Shown here piece by piece: positions 20,545-29,854 of a stretch of 64,000 bases of DNA (its first letter is position 1; each line of letters begins with the position of its first letter). The position numbers were made by a program, and so were the translations under genes. Location: positions 558,001 through 622,000 of the forward strand of contig JAAROD010000093.1 of assembly GCA_012274445.1 (NCBI GenBank). Reading direction: 5' to 3'. A model generated the notes under the pieces. That model was given only the letters and a program-made list of their open reading frames with translations, did not search any database and was not told where the DNA came from. This DNA is from Sclerotiophoma versabilis (lineage: Eukaryota; Ascomycota; Dothideomycetes; Pleosporales; Didymellaceae).

Positions 20545-21513
20545 CTACAATGCTCCAAAATGGCATGGCACGTCCCAGACCTGATTCCCCTCTCCGTTGT
20601 ACCACGCAGACAACGAGTCGTAGGTCATGAGGCCTCCAAGCTCAGCTGTACTGGCAAGAACATCGGGCATCAAGCACAGATCCGGTGGGAAGAAGGCGAT
20701 GTCGTCAGGGCAGCTCCCTACAAAGAAGCTGTCGAGCCCACCTCCAAGCGCCAGTCCATTAGCGAAGGTGGATGGCCACACAGGATCCATCGGAGAAGCC
20801 CTGAACTCGGTCGGGAGAGAGGGGAAGTCGTTGGCACTCCACCCAGACCACACGCTGTCGAGCCACTCGAGCCCATGTCCTGGTCCAGCGACGGCGGTGA
20901 AAGCACAAGGCGTTGAGGGAAGGTTGAGTGGAGACGAGCTGAAGCCGCTCGCGCTACAATCAGCGTACACACCGTCGAGTGTCTGTTCGACATACGACAT
21001 TGGCATCTGGGCTGCCAGGTCGACGATGCCACCACCTGTGTCCGGCGCAGATTCGAATGCAGACATCTGCTACAGGCTTAGAACCGAAAGAGCAGCTCGT
21101 TGCTCGATGCAGCTTACCTGGACTTCTGCTGCAGGCTGTGGTGCATGTGACGATGCGATGCTTGCTTCGCCCCACCCATGCATCGTGAAGTTGTCTGAGC
21201 CTGCCAGAAACCCTGTCATCTCTTTCTGCGCTTCTTTCCTCGTCTTCGGCTTTAGATCCCGCCCGTACTTGTTCTTCAGGCCTTCTGCCGTTCGCTTGCG
21301 CCCACGGTCGCCAAAATCGGCGTTGTACTGCCGCACGATCGTCTTCCAGTCGTTCCCGTGCTGACCCACGAGTTCGAGCAGCCGACGCTCCTCTCTCGGC
21401 AGGTACTCTTTCTGCGTGTAACCTCCACATCTCGAAGGGGCCTTGGCGGCACTGCATCGGTACCCGTTGCTGGGGACAGGTTGGTGGGACGAGCGTTGCC
21501 TTCGCTTAGGCAT
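20545..21513 (-). CDS. Myb/SANT-domain transcription factor, two exons
   Basis: Exon 1 is 21513-21118 and exon 2 is 21069 (or 21066) to 20545 on the minus strand, about 306 residues. Residues about 35-95 form a Myb-like domain: EYLPREERRLLELVGQHGND, WKTIVRQYNADFGD, RGRKRTAEGLKNKYGRDLK. Helix 3 has the basic face expected for DNA binding. The C-terminal half is Gly/Pro/Trp-rich and acidic (GLEWLDSVWSGWSANDFPSL), like an activation domain. The intron has donor GTAAGC and a tandem acceptor TAGCAG, so splicing can include or skip one Gln. The downstream exon reads in frame with either choice. Confidence 0.75.
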
Positions 21514-23314
21514 CCTGAGGGCAGTTCAAGTACTAAGTAGATAGACAATTAACCCAGCGCGAACGCCAACAAGTGCTTAGGTCAGGGCGACTGCCGGATG
21601 TGCCACGAGCAAGGCCAGGTGCTGGCAAGCAAACGACGGCAATGTGAGCAATGCTGGGTCCAAGACGATTCTCAACGCAGGAGAGTGACGTTGTTGTGCC
21701 TACTCCTGCAATGCCAATGTCTCATGAACTACGGTGCTTTGCCGGGGACTTTAGTCGACGCCTGGAGTTTAAGCACTCTTTCGAGCATGGTGTGCGGACT
21801 TAAGATGCGCACCTGCAAGGGTGGCGAGTAACAAGAACTATGCTCGTGCGTTCGACCCGGTGCTCTGGCGCTCTGGCTGAGGAAGAGACCTATTGTTGGC
21901 AAGCTCCAACCATGCAGAGCTGGAGGCATAGAGAGCTAGAGGCATAGAGAGCTAGAGGCATAGAGAGCTAGAGGCATACAGAGCTAGAGGCATACAGAGC
22001 TAGAGGCATACAGAGCTAGAGGCATACAGAGCTGGACGCGGGCACAGCTGGGCGCAGTTAGAGCCGTTGCGAGCGATCCCGCTGAGGGCCTGTGAGTTGC
22101 TCTGGTGCTGTGCAAAGTCGCGCTGGTATCCTCCAGTGAGCCTTGCAGGCAGATGCCTTCGAAGCGTCAAGGTACGAAACAAGCATGCCACCAAGCAGCG
22201 CGGCACATGCATGATACGCACGCCGCGTCTGTGTGTCCCTGACAAGCGTCGCGTCAAGAGGCGCGCCGGTCGGCGTCTGCAGGATCGGATGCTGGTTCAC
22301 TTCAGTAATTAATTACAGTAGCCAGTCTTCTTCTGCAGCAGGGGCGGCGGTTGATTACCCACCTGAACAGCACTAGCGCTGAAGCAGCGCTTGACAAAGA
22401 CTCGATTCGCACTATCATTCACGCTGGCACGCAAAATCATCAGCGAACGCCTGCACGATGCGGAACGTAATATGATGCGCGTGTAACGGCCACACGCCAT
22501 TGGCGGGAACGCGTGGTGTGGCACAGCGGCCGGTGAGCAAAGTGCCGCTCAAGGCTAGACAGCATCTTGGGGCGCTTAGTTCTGTGGGGAATGTCACATC
22601 GGCATATCGAGCGAGCAAGCAAACGACAGCGATGCGATACAGTAGCAACTGCAACCACAGCAGCATCTTCAACTCAGACGCGATCTAGAGTAGTCCTTCC
22701 CTGGCATACCGTCAGTCAACGCATGACGGTAGGACCGAGTTTGCTACGGTACGCTTCACAGGACACCGTATACTACAGTATGGCCGAGGGATGCTAGATG
22801 GCCACTACAACCCGTTAAGCGTGATACCCAACATGCTACACTGTTGTGGGTTACTCCTCGCGGCTCTCGAGAGTAATTACAGTGGCAGTGTCCAGTACGG
22901 CGAAGTAGATCGGAGTAATGTACAGTACTGTACGTACAGTACAGCACAGCACAGCACAGCACATTAGACGCATAGTTCAGTACCATGTCATAGGTAGTGC
23001 TCAATGGGTACAGCCTGCGTCAACGCAGCTAGCGTATCGCCATCACTGATGAACAGGTCAGCGTGATAACTAGCTTCTCACAGCCTGTGCCTGCCTTCCA
23101 CTGGTGCGCAGATCTACGGGCAGCTCGAGTGCGGTCTGGGGGCGAGGCAGACACGCGTGGATTATATGTTTATAGCTGCTTGTCTAGAGACTCTCTGAAG
23201 CATCGTGATAAACAACTCTGTCAGCGGTAGCAGATGACTTACCTTCCTTGTGTCTGGCTTCACTGTGCCACATATCATCGCGCGTGGCTACGCCCACTTC
23301 CCAGCCAAGCGATC
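21514..23314. other. Intergenic with minisatellite; no supported gene
   Basis: Contains the 16-bp array at 21917-22028 and a CAGCA microsatellite near 22936-22962 next to a TGTACAGTACTGTAC palindrome. Short frames only. Confidence 0.45.
21917..22028. repeat. 16-bp minisatellite, seven units
   Basis: Seven head-to-tail copies of GAGCTAGAGGCATAGA; the last four carry C in place of the second-last G (CATACA), and a partial eighth copy follows at 22029. Confidence 0.95.
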
Positions 23315-24421
23315 ATGGAGCCGTGCCAGTCTCCGCCTTGCAGCCTTGATCTCCAAGCATATGCGGCAGATCTCCTGAACGATCTTGACGCTCCTTCGGC
23401 CTATGCGATGTCTTTCTCTTGGTGCTCAGGAGTAACGGCGGTGCCGCAATACCATGATCCATATTCAGGAAGCAGCTGGGACACGCAACACTCCGACATC
23501 GATCCCTGGGCCGATCAGCCTCTGTATCTCCACGACTGGAGTAGCCACGACTGGAGTAGCCACGACTGGAGTAGCCACGACTACGAGGCGTACTGCAATC
23601 CACCAGGCTACCTGCACACGGCAGCCACCTGGAGCAACGTGGATGTGCCGCATTCGAGCCCTATCCCAAGCGGGCAGATCTGCAGCTGGTCCATACCCTC
23701 GTCCCAGTCGGTACAGCCTCAGATGGACCATAGCCCAGCTAGTAGCTGCATCGCCTCAGGTGCTACTGCCTCTCCATGCGGAGGATCGAGTTGGAGCTGG
23801 AGCGGCTGCTGGAGCCAGAGCGTTGATGGCAGTCGAAGTGAGGGCAATACGGAGACTGGCAGTGGCAGCGACAGTGAGAGTGGCAGCGAGGACCAGAGAG
23901 AGAACAAAACCCACCGCACACGTCGACGAAGAACTTCTCGAAGACGCAGCCCAAACTCTCAATTAAAGAAGCTGTGCACAGTTTTCGCGTCAGCCAGACC
24001 AGACACGGTGAGCATCTGCATCGACACCATCGGCCAGCCAGCTCCCCGCTTCTATGTATGCCATCAGCCTCTATCGACCGGCTCCGACAGTCGTCTGTGC
24101 CAGCTTCCGTTCGCTCGTCCCGAGCACCTCCGAAGACACGTGCGCACTGTACACGAGAAGAGAGAGAGGTTTCCATGCAAGGTCGCATCCTGCGCCAAGG
24201 TGTTCACACGCATGGACAACTTGCGAGACCACTACTGGACGCACTTGCAGGGTCATGGTCGAGCTGGTAGAAATGAGAAGATGCCTCTCGAGAGACTAGC
24301 TGCAGTCGTGGGGAGAAAGGAAAGGGGAACGATCCGACGGTTCCAGGAGCGGCTGCAGGGCCAGCGGTCAAAGGAAGAGGCTGCCGTCGTTCAGCGTCTA
24401 TGTCCGGGTAATGCTGGTTAG
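23315..24421 (+). CDS. C2H2-type zinc-finger protein
   Basis: From the ATG at 23315 the product has about 368 residues (the frame is open from 23234, but that start gives an unlikely leader). The N-terminal half is Ser/Trp/Tyr-rich with three copies of HDWSS at about residues 74-90, then a Ser/Gly/Glu tract and a basic patch THRTRRRRTSRRRS. The C-terminal third has two fingers: CQLPFARPEHLRRHVRTVH, whose paired Cys is only found 13 residues earlier (long, atypical spacing), and a regular one, C-x4-C...MDNLRDHYWTH. The arrangement FARPEHLRRH is usual in paired fungal fingers of transcription factors. Probably a nuclear regulator; the target is unknown. Confidence 0.75.
   Translation: MEPCQSPPCSLDLQAYAADLLNDLDAPSAYAMSFSWCSGVTAVPQYHDPYSGSSWDTQHSDIDPWADQPLYLHDWSSHDWSSHDWSSHDYEAYCNPPGYLHTAATWSNVDVPHSSPIPSGQICSWSIPSSQSVQPQMDHSPASSCIASGATASPCGGSSWSWSGCWSQSVDGSRSEGNTETGSGSDSESGSEDQRENKTHRTRRRRTSRRRSPNSQLKKLCTVFASARPDTVSICIDTIGQPAPRFYVCHQPLSTGSDSRLCQLPFARPEHLRRHVRTVHEKRERFPCKVASCAKVFTRMDNLRDHYWTHLQGHGRAGRNEKMPLERLAAVVGRKERGTIRRFQERLQGQRSKEEAAVVQRLCPGNAG
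23534..23580 (+). repeat. 15-bp coding tandem repeat (GACTGGAGTAGCCAC x3)
   Basis: Three perfect copies encode repeated HDWSS in the zinc-finger protein. Confidence 0.9.
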
Positions 24422-24735
24422 GCGTTCAGAATCAAAGTGACGATGTTGCAAAATACAGAGCCTTGGCTGATCGTAAGCATGGACGAGTTCTTGAAGCACT
24501 CCGGCCAGCCAAGCGAGGAGCAGTCGTACGTCCAAATGAGTGATTCCTATTAACACTATGTTCTTTTGACTAGCAAGCTAGAGCAATTGAAGCTGAGCTC
24601 CCTTACACCGAGACCTCGACCTTGGTTTCTTGGTGTGTTCCGTCGTGCTGATCTCATTCTGGTAAACAAACACAAACGCGACAAATCCCGACCAACGCCA
24701 AAAAAGACTTCCGAGGAGACAAGACTTGATGCTCC
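24422..24735. other. Convergent intergenic region
   Basis: A short open stretch around 24480-24545 (MDEFLKHSGQPSEEQS) could be a small exon, but no partner was found. Confidence 0.3.
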
Positions 24736-26423
24736 TCAACCATCCATCCTGAATCCAATCTTCTCCACTAGTTTTGAAACGACCTGAGAGAGCACGGTAG
24801 TGTCCTTCGTGAGCTCGTCCACCGTTTTGGTTCTCTCCTCCAGCATATCCAGCCTTTCCATTATCTTGCCGAGGACCGACAAGAGAGCAGGATCTGTTCT
24901 GGACTCTACCTCTTCGATTCTGATCTTCGGAGTCTGCTCTGACGGGAGGGCGTTGTGGGCCGCCTGCTTCGAGCGGCCAGACATGTGCGGAAGATCTCCC
25001 CCAGGATTGGTGTCGAGTGGTGTCTGTTTCAGGTAACTTCCTGCGGACATCGCGGGTGTCGTCTCCACAACGATCTGCTGCGGGCGCTGGTCCATCGGCG
25101 GGGTGCGCTTGTGCTTCTTGCAGATGGCCCGGATTGCGGCATCTGCACTCTCGCGGCCTATGACCTTTCTGAGATCGGAGACGACGATCTCCTCGAAGCC
25201 CCAAGTCCACTCTGCAAAGCCCCACGCTTCAGGGTCTTTACGTAGACTGCCCGATTTTGTGTTGACACCGTGTGTTTTGTAGTCGGAGATGGCAATGTAG
25301 CATAGTTTGACAAAGTCGCCTCGGTCCTTGTAAGACCATTGTCTCCTTGTCGCTGACGGTTTCAACTCTAGTATGCCTTCCTGCGCCAGATACCGCTTCA
25401 TCTCGGCCCCGCCACACTCCATTCCCGACCGGATGTGGAACACTTCGCTGCCTTTCTCCGTCTCCACCACAGCTCTATGGCCTCTGCCGTGGGTGCGATA
25501 CGCCATAATGCGCTTTCCGTCGCAAGTAAGGCCGGTAGCCCATTTCCACTCTACTTCTGCACCTGAGCTCGCGCCATCTGCATTCTCCGATGTCTGCGTT
25601 GGTCCGTTCTCTTCTGGCATGAACAGACTGCCGCTGCTTTCAGTATTCGATCGACCTTCTTCGCCCGAAGGGATCGAGGCATTGCTCTGTCTATCGCTAC
25701 TGTCTGTATCCATCGGCTCACCGTCAGCATCGACGAACTCGGCACCAGTCGTCACTGGATCGGCGGATCTGTACGGCTTTATAGCGTCGTCTAGCCCTGT
25801 AGAGGCAGAGTTAGCAACGAGCGACAGACTCTGTCTACACGGCTAGACGAGCACCTACTTTTGATAGCTTCGCTGGCCTGTGCATGTCCACAGTTGTCTG
25901 GACGAAGTAATGCTACAAGCTCCTGGTACTTTTCTTCTGCTTTTTCTTTGCTCTGAAGACCTGCTAGGTCCAAGACCTTAAAGGCAAGCTTGGGGTCTGC
26001 CGCCATGATCCTCTCGACCTCGCGCGCCTGGACATCGCTAACTCCTGGAGGAGGCTGACTGTGCTCTGTCGTAGCTCCGTCTGTTGGCTCTAACCTGGTG
26101 GTAGGGTGCTCGCTGTTCGAACGTTCGCTCGTCGATGATGCAGCTTGACCGACACTGCCTGTTGATGAGCTGCCGGGCTCGCTCCCCTTTGGCTCGCCTT
26201 CGACTGGATTATTTTGGCCTGCAGGTTCTGCATTGGTGTTGGTGTCTGGAGACGGTCGAGCCGAAGTGCCAGCAGTGGCGGCTGCTGGATTGCTCTGATC
26301 ACTGCTCTCTGGCGTTGCCTGTATGCCTTTCGGGGGCTCAGGCGCGACGCTCGGCTCTGGCGTAAAGTACCCGTATTCGGTCCTCACTCCGCCTTGCAGC
26401 CTGTCGTTTGTATTTGAAGCCAT
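24736..26423 (-). CDS. Protein with degenerate J domain, two exons
   Basis: Exons 26423-25859 and 25796-24736 (minus strand) join in frame through a 62-nt intron (donor GTAGGT, acceptor CTACAG) to 541 residues. Residues 1-130 are Pro/Ser/Thr/Glu-rich and likely disordered. About residues 135-200 resemble a J domain: KVLDLAGLQSKEKAEEKYQE, LVALLRPDNCGHAQASEAIK, then LDDAIKPYR across the intron. The catalytic HPD is RPD, so Hsp70 stimulation is not expected. A conserved-looking middle (ATGLTCDGKRIMAYRTHGRG, WSYKDRGDFVKLCYIAISDY, AEWTWGFEEIVVSDLRKVIG) has no family name I know, and the end is a coiled coil (KIMERLDMLEERTKTVDELT). The function may be as a scaffold or chromatin-associated factor; this is inference. 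Confidence 0.7.
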
Positions 26424-26744
26424 GACGAAGGTCAGCTGTGTAGATTGCGTCGTGTGCTATGCTGAGCAGCTCGACGTCCCTTTTGTATTTTCTGATTGAC
26501 GGGGCGTGAGTTGTCCCCCATCCCGGGGCCATTTCGAGACCCAGACCAGAATGAGTTCATGTGTGCTGGAGCATGGCACCGTCCAACTTTGGCTCTTCGC
26601 TGGAGACCAGTTCCCGACTCACCCGTCTGGGCCAATACAAGACCCCCTGCTGTGATGGCCGAGGTACCGCGAAGCACGACTTGTAGCGTCGACGGCCCAC
26701 CACTGCAGCTGCAAACGACGTGACTGTCGCCTACTCCAAGCAGA
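26424..26744. other. Divergent promoter region
   Basis: About 320 bp between the J-like gene and the cell-surface protein gene, with no recognisable element. Confidence 0.35.
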
Positions 26745-27410
26745 ATGCGTTGCATCACAGCCTGGCCAGCTCTTCTCTTGACAGGACTAGCTTTTGCTGA
26801 CTCCCCTCGAGATCCAAGCAGAACAGTAGCAGCGGACTTTGCACGGGAGACAACCGAGGTCCTTTTGACTGCTGAGTCTGCAAGCTGGAGCGGAGGACCT
26901 GCAGCTGCCACGATCCAGGTCCAAGTAGGTAGCCTGTACGGGTCAGCAGTGATACCGCTTGTCGGTCAAACAACCCCACGTGCACGCACAATCGAGGGCC
27001 ACGCTTCTTCAAATGACGTGCACGGCTTGACCAACCACAAGACTGTTAGCATCTCGTCTTGCGATACAAGCTTCGACTACACCAAGGCAGCCAGCCCAGC
27101 TGTTCCAGCCGGTACAGCCAGAGAGGCCACCGCTACGGGCTTATCCCACTTTGCCAGTACTACTGGTGGTGCGAATGGGAATCAGACTGCATGTGCCAAC
27201 CCTACCATCAGTGTGACAACCTTCAACGCAACCACCTTCAACGCAACCACCTTCAACGCGACAACAGTCATCCCACCCCGCGGACCGTTGCCGACACGGC
27301 CCCCTCCAAGCCTCAGCCTCCTCAGCAGCGCAGCTCTCTCGACCCGGAATGGCGGCGGTAGGCTTTTAGTGGCCGCTCTGCTTCAAGTGGGGTCTGTGCT
27401 TCTGCTGTAG
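26745..27410 (+). CDS. Putative GPI-anchored cell-surface protein
   Basis: 221 residues with a signal peptide (MRCITAWPALLLTGLAFA), a Ser/Thr/Ala-rich body likely to be O-glycosylated, two Cys pairs at most, four overlapping TTFNA/NATT copies near residue 160 that also make N-glycosylation sequons, and a C-terminal hydrophobic tail RLLVAALLQVGSVLLL after small residues (RNGGG), as in GPI-attachment signals. This is the standard plan of fungal wall or membrane surface proteins. The binding role is unknown. Confidence 0.7.
   Translation: MRCITAWPALLLTGLAFADSPRDPSRTVAADFARETTEVLLTAESASWSGGPAAATIQVQVGSLYGSAVIPLVGQTTPRARTIEGHASSNDVHGLTNHKTVSISSCDTSFDYTKAASPAVPAGTAREATATGLSHFASTTGGANGNQTACANPTISVTTFNATTFNATTFNATTVIPPRGPLPTRPPPSLSLLSSAALSTRNGGGRLLVAALLQVGSVLLL
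27222..27262 (+). repeat. 12-bp coding repeat (ACCTTCAACGCA)
   Basis: Three to four tandem copies encode repeated TFNAT in the GPI-type protein. Confidence 0.85.
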
Positions 27411-27434
27411 TCTAGCAATGCGGGACATGGATAG

Positions 27435-27518
27435 CATGTCAAGAAGAAATAGATTAACCAAGTCAAGAAGACATAGATGAATCAAGTCAAGAAGAAATAG
27501 ATCAATCAAGTCAACTAG
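27435..27518. repeat. 24-bp tandem repeat, three and a half units
   Basis: Units of the type CAAGTCAAGAAGAAATAGAT plus four bases begin at 27435, 27459, 27483 and (partial) 27507. Confidence 0.9.
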
Positions 27519-28074
27519 AACGGCTGTACCACTGTCGATGGTGTGATGGAGGCTCTGACGCAGTTTCATTGTCGAAGCTCAATCTTCTCTTTGTCACTCT
27601 GTCTGCGGGGCTACATGTCTTTCTCAGAAAACAAGTTGTCAGCAACACGAAACCTGCAATTAGTGATCACTCTGATCTTGACCTGGCTTGAGATGCAGGC
27701 GAGCAAGAGGAAGAGCGGAGTAGAGAATCTCAGGGCGTGAATGAGACAACGAGCCAGATATGTACTCGGGGGTGCCTTCTGTTTCTCGCCATGCAAGATT
27801 CGGAAGGCCTCAGTCTATCCGCATTGTGCGTAGCGGCTGCCTCTGCCCTGCCTGCTGTGGTGAGGACGATGTTGTAAATCTAGACGAGATAGCTCAAGTG
27901 CGCGACGAGGCAGCTGTCTCGAGCTGACACGGTAGGTAGTGACTGAGCACTACAACACGATCGCCACTGCGCACGACATGCAATCGCTCATACTTGTCTG
28001 CCGGGTCACGTTGCTATCCGGCTACAAGAAAGCAGCGCGCTGAAAGAGACGAGAGAGCGGTTCTATTCTGGTCG

Positions 28075-28110
28075 ACTTGCAACTACACTGGTAACTGGCA
28101 ACTACACTAA
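28075..28110. repeat. 19-bp repeat, two units; same family as 33686-33748
   Basis: Two copies of TAACTGGCAACTACACTGG-like sequence (first copy truncated/variant). The same unit appears in the same orientation at 33686. Confidence 0.8.
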
Positions 28111-28139
28111 CTAGTCAAGCAGTCTTCAATCCACCAAAC

Positions 28140-28283
28140 CTAGGCTGACTTTGCCGCCTCTTCAAGCCGCTTCTTAATAACGGGGCTGCTCTTCTGCCAT
28201 GCGTTCAGCTGCGTATCAACAAGCGAGCTGTAGAACAGAGGCTGAATAGTTGTTTGAGCGCTGCAAGAAGTGTTACCTGACAT
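28140..28283 (-). CDS. Possible small gene (47 residues)
   Basis: The frame starts MSGNTSCSAQTTIQPLF and ends SPVIKKRLEEAAKSA. The C-terminal half is amphipathic, Lys/Glu-rich and looks more like coding than background, but there is no family match and no TATA box. It could be a remnant of a larger gene's last exon. Confidence 0.25.
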   Translation of the reverse strand: MSGNTSCSAQTTIQPLFYSSLVDTQLNAWQKSSPVIKKRLEEAAKSA

Positions 28284-29101
28284 TAGGTATTATAACGATT
28301 ATGGCGCTTAGTGTGCTGTGCCACTGATCCAGAACTTGCGGTCCGCCTTACACCTTGCCTCTTTCGGGAGCTTTGCTAACAAGCCTGAGCCTGTAAGTCC
28401 GATAGACAGGTGACGCGTCGCAGCATGCAGCGACAGGCATCTACGCAAGGTTGACATATCGTTCTTCACGTTCAACGGGCAGTGTAGGTGTGTGATGGAG
28501 CGTTGCAGCCGCGCATTAGACCAGCTATTATCAGCGCCCCCAAAACCATACGGTACTGGTAAGCGCTCGCTTAGCTGCAATCAGTGCGCAATCTCGGGCA
28601 CTCAGCTCTACACTAAGCCTATTTGGTCCTACGTGCATATCGCGGGATTTGTGTTGTCCCTCTGCTTGCTTTGGCTTATTGTGCGGCACAGCCAGGGCAG
28701 TAGCCAAGCGACACTGAGAAAGAAGACTTGCATTATCAGGGAACGAGCCTATTGGTCAGTATGCGATGTGCCTATTGGCTGTAACGGGATCTCGCCATAT
28801 GTGGCGCACAGCCTTGATTTCCCACGAAAGGAAAGTGATTCCATAGCTTGTTTCGCAGCATCAGGCCATGGAAATTAGTGGGGACGATAGCGAGTAGAAG
28901 CAGTTTCTTGCGTGCCGCCTATGCACTACCCACTGCGTTGTTTAACCAGGGTTGGGCCAAGGACAGTCTTGAAGCGCTATAAGAACGTCCAGCTGAGCTC
29001 AGAACAACTCATAGCGCTCTGCCATTTTTCGGCTGTCTCGCTTTCCGTTTCTTTTTTTCTACCTATAGGACCCTCGCTACGTTGTGAAGTCAGTTGCTAC
29101 C

Positions 29102-29797
29102 ATGGGGCTTCTTTCAGAAGCGATCAATGAGCGAAAAGCAAAGACAGTTGGTATCAACAAATCCGATTGGACGAACTTCTACTCTCCAAATTACCCAAAG
29201 ACGATCGGAGTCAGGGGACTATCTGCATGCTCGGTTTTCGCGATTGTTTCGCCGCACGCAGCCGTTGTGGCCCATATTGGCCCGAACATATTGGGCTCAA
29301 CCAGCGCCACATCCTTCATCAAGCTTGCTGAAGACCTAACGAACGAAGCCATCTGCACATGCCGGGACAACCCACATTTTTTTCCTCCGGAGAGCAAGAT
29401 ATACATTGTGTGCGCAACCCTTAACAACGACGTCATTACTGCCCCAGAGCAACTAAGTGCCATGTATCGCGGCGTCAAATCACTTCCCCATGCTTCTGTG
29501 CAGTGGCACTACGAACGCTCGACCGAAGCACTTATGAACAACGAAACGAATTTAGGAACAGTCTTTATTGATGGACGGAGTGGATCTCCTCGAATTTATG
29601 TGGAGGATAGAGACATCACAGACGTCCCTGCGAATGCCCCAACATGGACCTGCGCTACTCGCAATGGACAGACACAATATCAACTCACCATCAGTAACGT
29701 CGTTATTGAGTCACGAAACAATCCTCCTATTAATGAATGGGTTCAGAATGGACAGAAATGGATCATGTGGAATGGGGTTAGCTGGATCAGTTCGTAG
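29102..29797 (+). CDS. Hypothetical protein with CheD-like N-terminal half
   Basis: 231 residues from the ATG in ACCATGG (an upstream in-frame GTG is not a eukaryotic start). The part GLSACSVFAIVSPHAAVVAH followed by IGP resembles the Gly-Ser-Cys core of CheD-type deamidases and is a recurrent motif in fungal hypothetical proteins; it is followed by SKIYIVCATLNND and a Trp-rich C-terminus (WVQNGQKWIMWNGVSWIS). If the fold is right, the Cys of LSAC and the His of VVAHIGP would be the catalytic pair. This is inference from pattern only. The gene lies tail to tail with the F-box/ankyrin gene, about 60 bases apart. Confidence 0.6.
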   Translation: MGLLSEAINERKAKTVGINKSDWTNFYSPNYPKTIGVRGLSACSVFAIVSPHAAVVAHIGPNILGSTSATSFIKLAEDLTNEAICTCRDNPHFFPPESKIYIVCATLNNDVITAPEQLSAMYRGVKSLPHASVQWHYERSTEALMNNETNLGTVFIDGRSGSPRIYVEDRDITDVPANAPTWTCATRNGQTQYQLTISNVVIESRNNPPINEWVQNGQKWIMWNGVSWISS

Positions 29798-29854
29798 CGA
29801 ATAGAGTATTACCGATCTTGTGTATTACTTGCACAAGCGCGATATGGTGTCATG

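Larger units (their letters stand above)
27411..29101. other. Intergenic with repeats; no supported large gene
   Basis: Contains the 24-bp repeats at 27435-27518, a 19-bp repeat at 28075-28110 that recurs at 33686, and a possible 47-codon gene at 28140-28283. The plus frame 28492-28878 has one hydrophobic stretch (HIAGFVLSLCLLWLIV) but no family match. Confidence 0.4.
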
